Translations under genes and position numbers: made by a program
Assembly: GCA_037176705.1 (NCBI GenBank)
Contig: CM073886.1
Coordinates: 125,828,001 to 125,892,000, forward strand
Reading direction: 5' to 3'
DNA from: Molossus alvarezi
Taxonomy: Eukaryota > Chordata > Mammalia > Chiroptera > Molossidae
DNA: 64,000 bases
Notes under the pieces: generated by a model
Database searches by the model: none
The model's input: only the letters and a program-made list of their open reading frames with translations
Told to the model about the DNA's origin: nothing
Shown here: positions 63,863 to 64,000 of the stretch, piece after piece
How the letters are laid out: every line of letters begins with the position of its first letter
Numbering within the stretch: position 1 is the stretch's first letter

Positions 63863-64000
63863 ACATGAAATCCAAAAGCATGAATAAAATCTTGTAACTG
63901 GAAAACTGTAAAAGAAATGTAAATTAAAGACTTACATCGTTTAACAGATCTAAAAATCAGTCAACGTAAATGATACCCATCGCCCACTCTTATCTATCTC

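Larger units (their letters stand above)
39379..64000 (-). other. OXCT1: OXCT1 intron 7 (partial): repeats and unannotated spacer
   Basis: No further OXCT1 exon could be read up to the window edge. The preceding exon should end in the residues CKAAETTVVE, and I did not find them. The stretch contains the SINEs, L1s, LTR-like segments and DNA transposons listed separately. AT-rich spacers without a recognised feature include about 39900-40550, 42300-43200, 44250-45440, 45680-47100, 47800-48520, 50120-51060, 51360-52710, 57480-58330, 59150-61300 and 62150-63090. Within these I see only short chance ORFs, a few faint old-repeat patches and no RNA gene. Confidence 0.85.

Overview
The window is mammalian nuclear DNA, most likely from a vespertilionid (or closely related) bat. 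The main evidence is about 35 copies of tRNA-derived Ves-type SINEs, recognisable by heads such as CCTGGCCGGTTTGGCTCAG and CCGGTGTGGCTCAGTGG, many with clear target-site duplications. There are also bat-like L1 copies, a SPIN hAT transposon remnant and other small hAT elements. No bacterial, organellar or intact viral gene is present.

The only functional gene I can support is OXCT1 (mitochondrial succinyl-CoA:3-ketoacid CoA-transferase, SCOT), on the minus strand. Six consecutive coding exons can be read with good splice sites and matching phases: 39271-39378, 36070-36184, 32948-33042, 31093-31141, 25425-25497 and 24736-24811. They encode residues of about 245-416 (human precursor numbering), including the SENG catalytic glutamate. 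By recollection of the human gene these are exons 8-13. The window starts in intron 13 (over 24.7 kb inside the window) and ends in intron 7 (over 24.6 kb). Exons 1-7 must lie to the right and exons 14-17 to the left.

Everything else is intronic and mostly repeats. From left to right: an old L1 (about 545-4830) whose 3' UTR carries a 2-kb GC-rich minisatellite of 36-bp units; small hAT elements; a CYCS retropseudogene (10457-11413); an L1 with a 5' UTR and ORF1 but no ORF2 (HAL1-like, 15330-17705); an RPL9 retropseudogene 72 bp beyond exon 13 (23989-24663); a SPIN copy (27562-27761) beside an MER5A-like element with an internal tandem duplication; an MER20-like element; a twin-primed, 5'-inverted L1 (36329-37682); a mariner-type MITE (39526-39655); two LTR-like segments (about 47127-47460 and 49395-50117); a long 5'-truncated L1 with most of ORF2 (52843-56660); and a Tigger-like remnant (58334-58755). 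Ves SINEs are scattered throughout and often nested.

I found no evidence of a new multi-gene system. The most notable items are the L1 3'UTR minisatellite with a G4-like motif, E-box and CpGs in nearly every unit; the SPIN copy; the HAL1-like element; a short hairpin at the 3' end of one Ves group; and features next to OXCT1 splice sites (a GT repeat at exon 12, the RPL9 insertion at exon 13, an inverted SINE pair beside exon 10).
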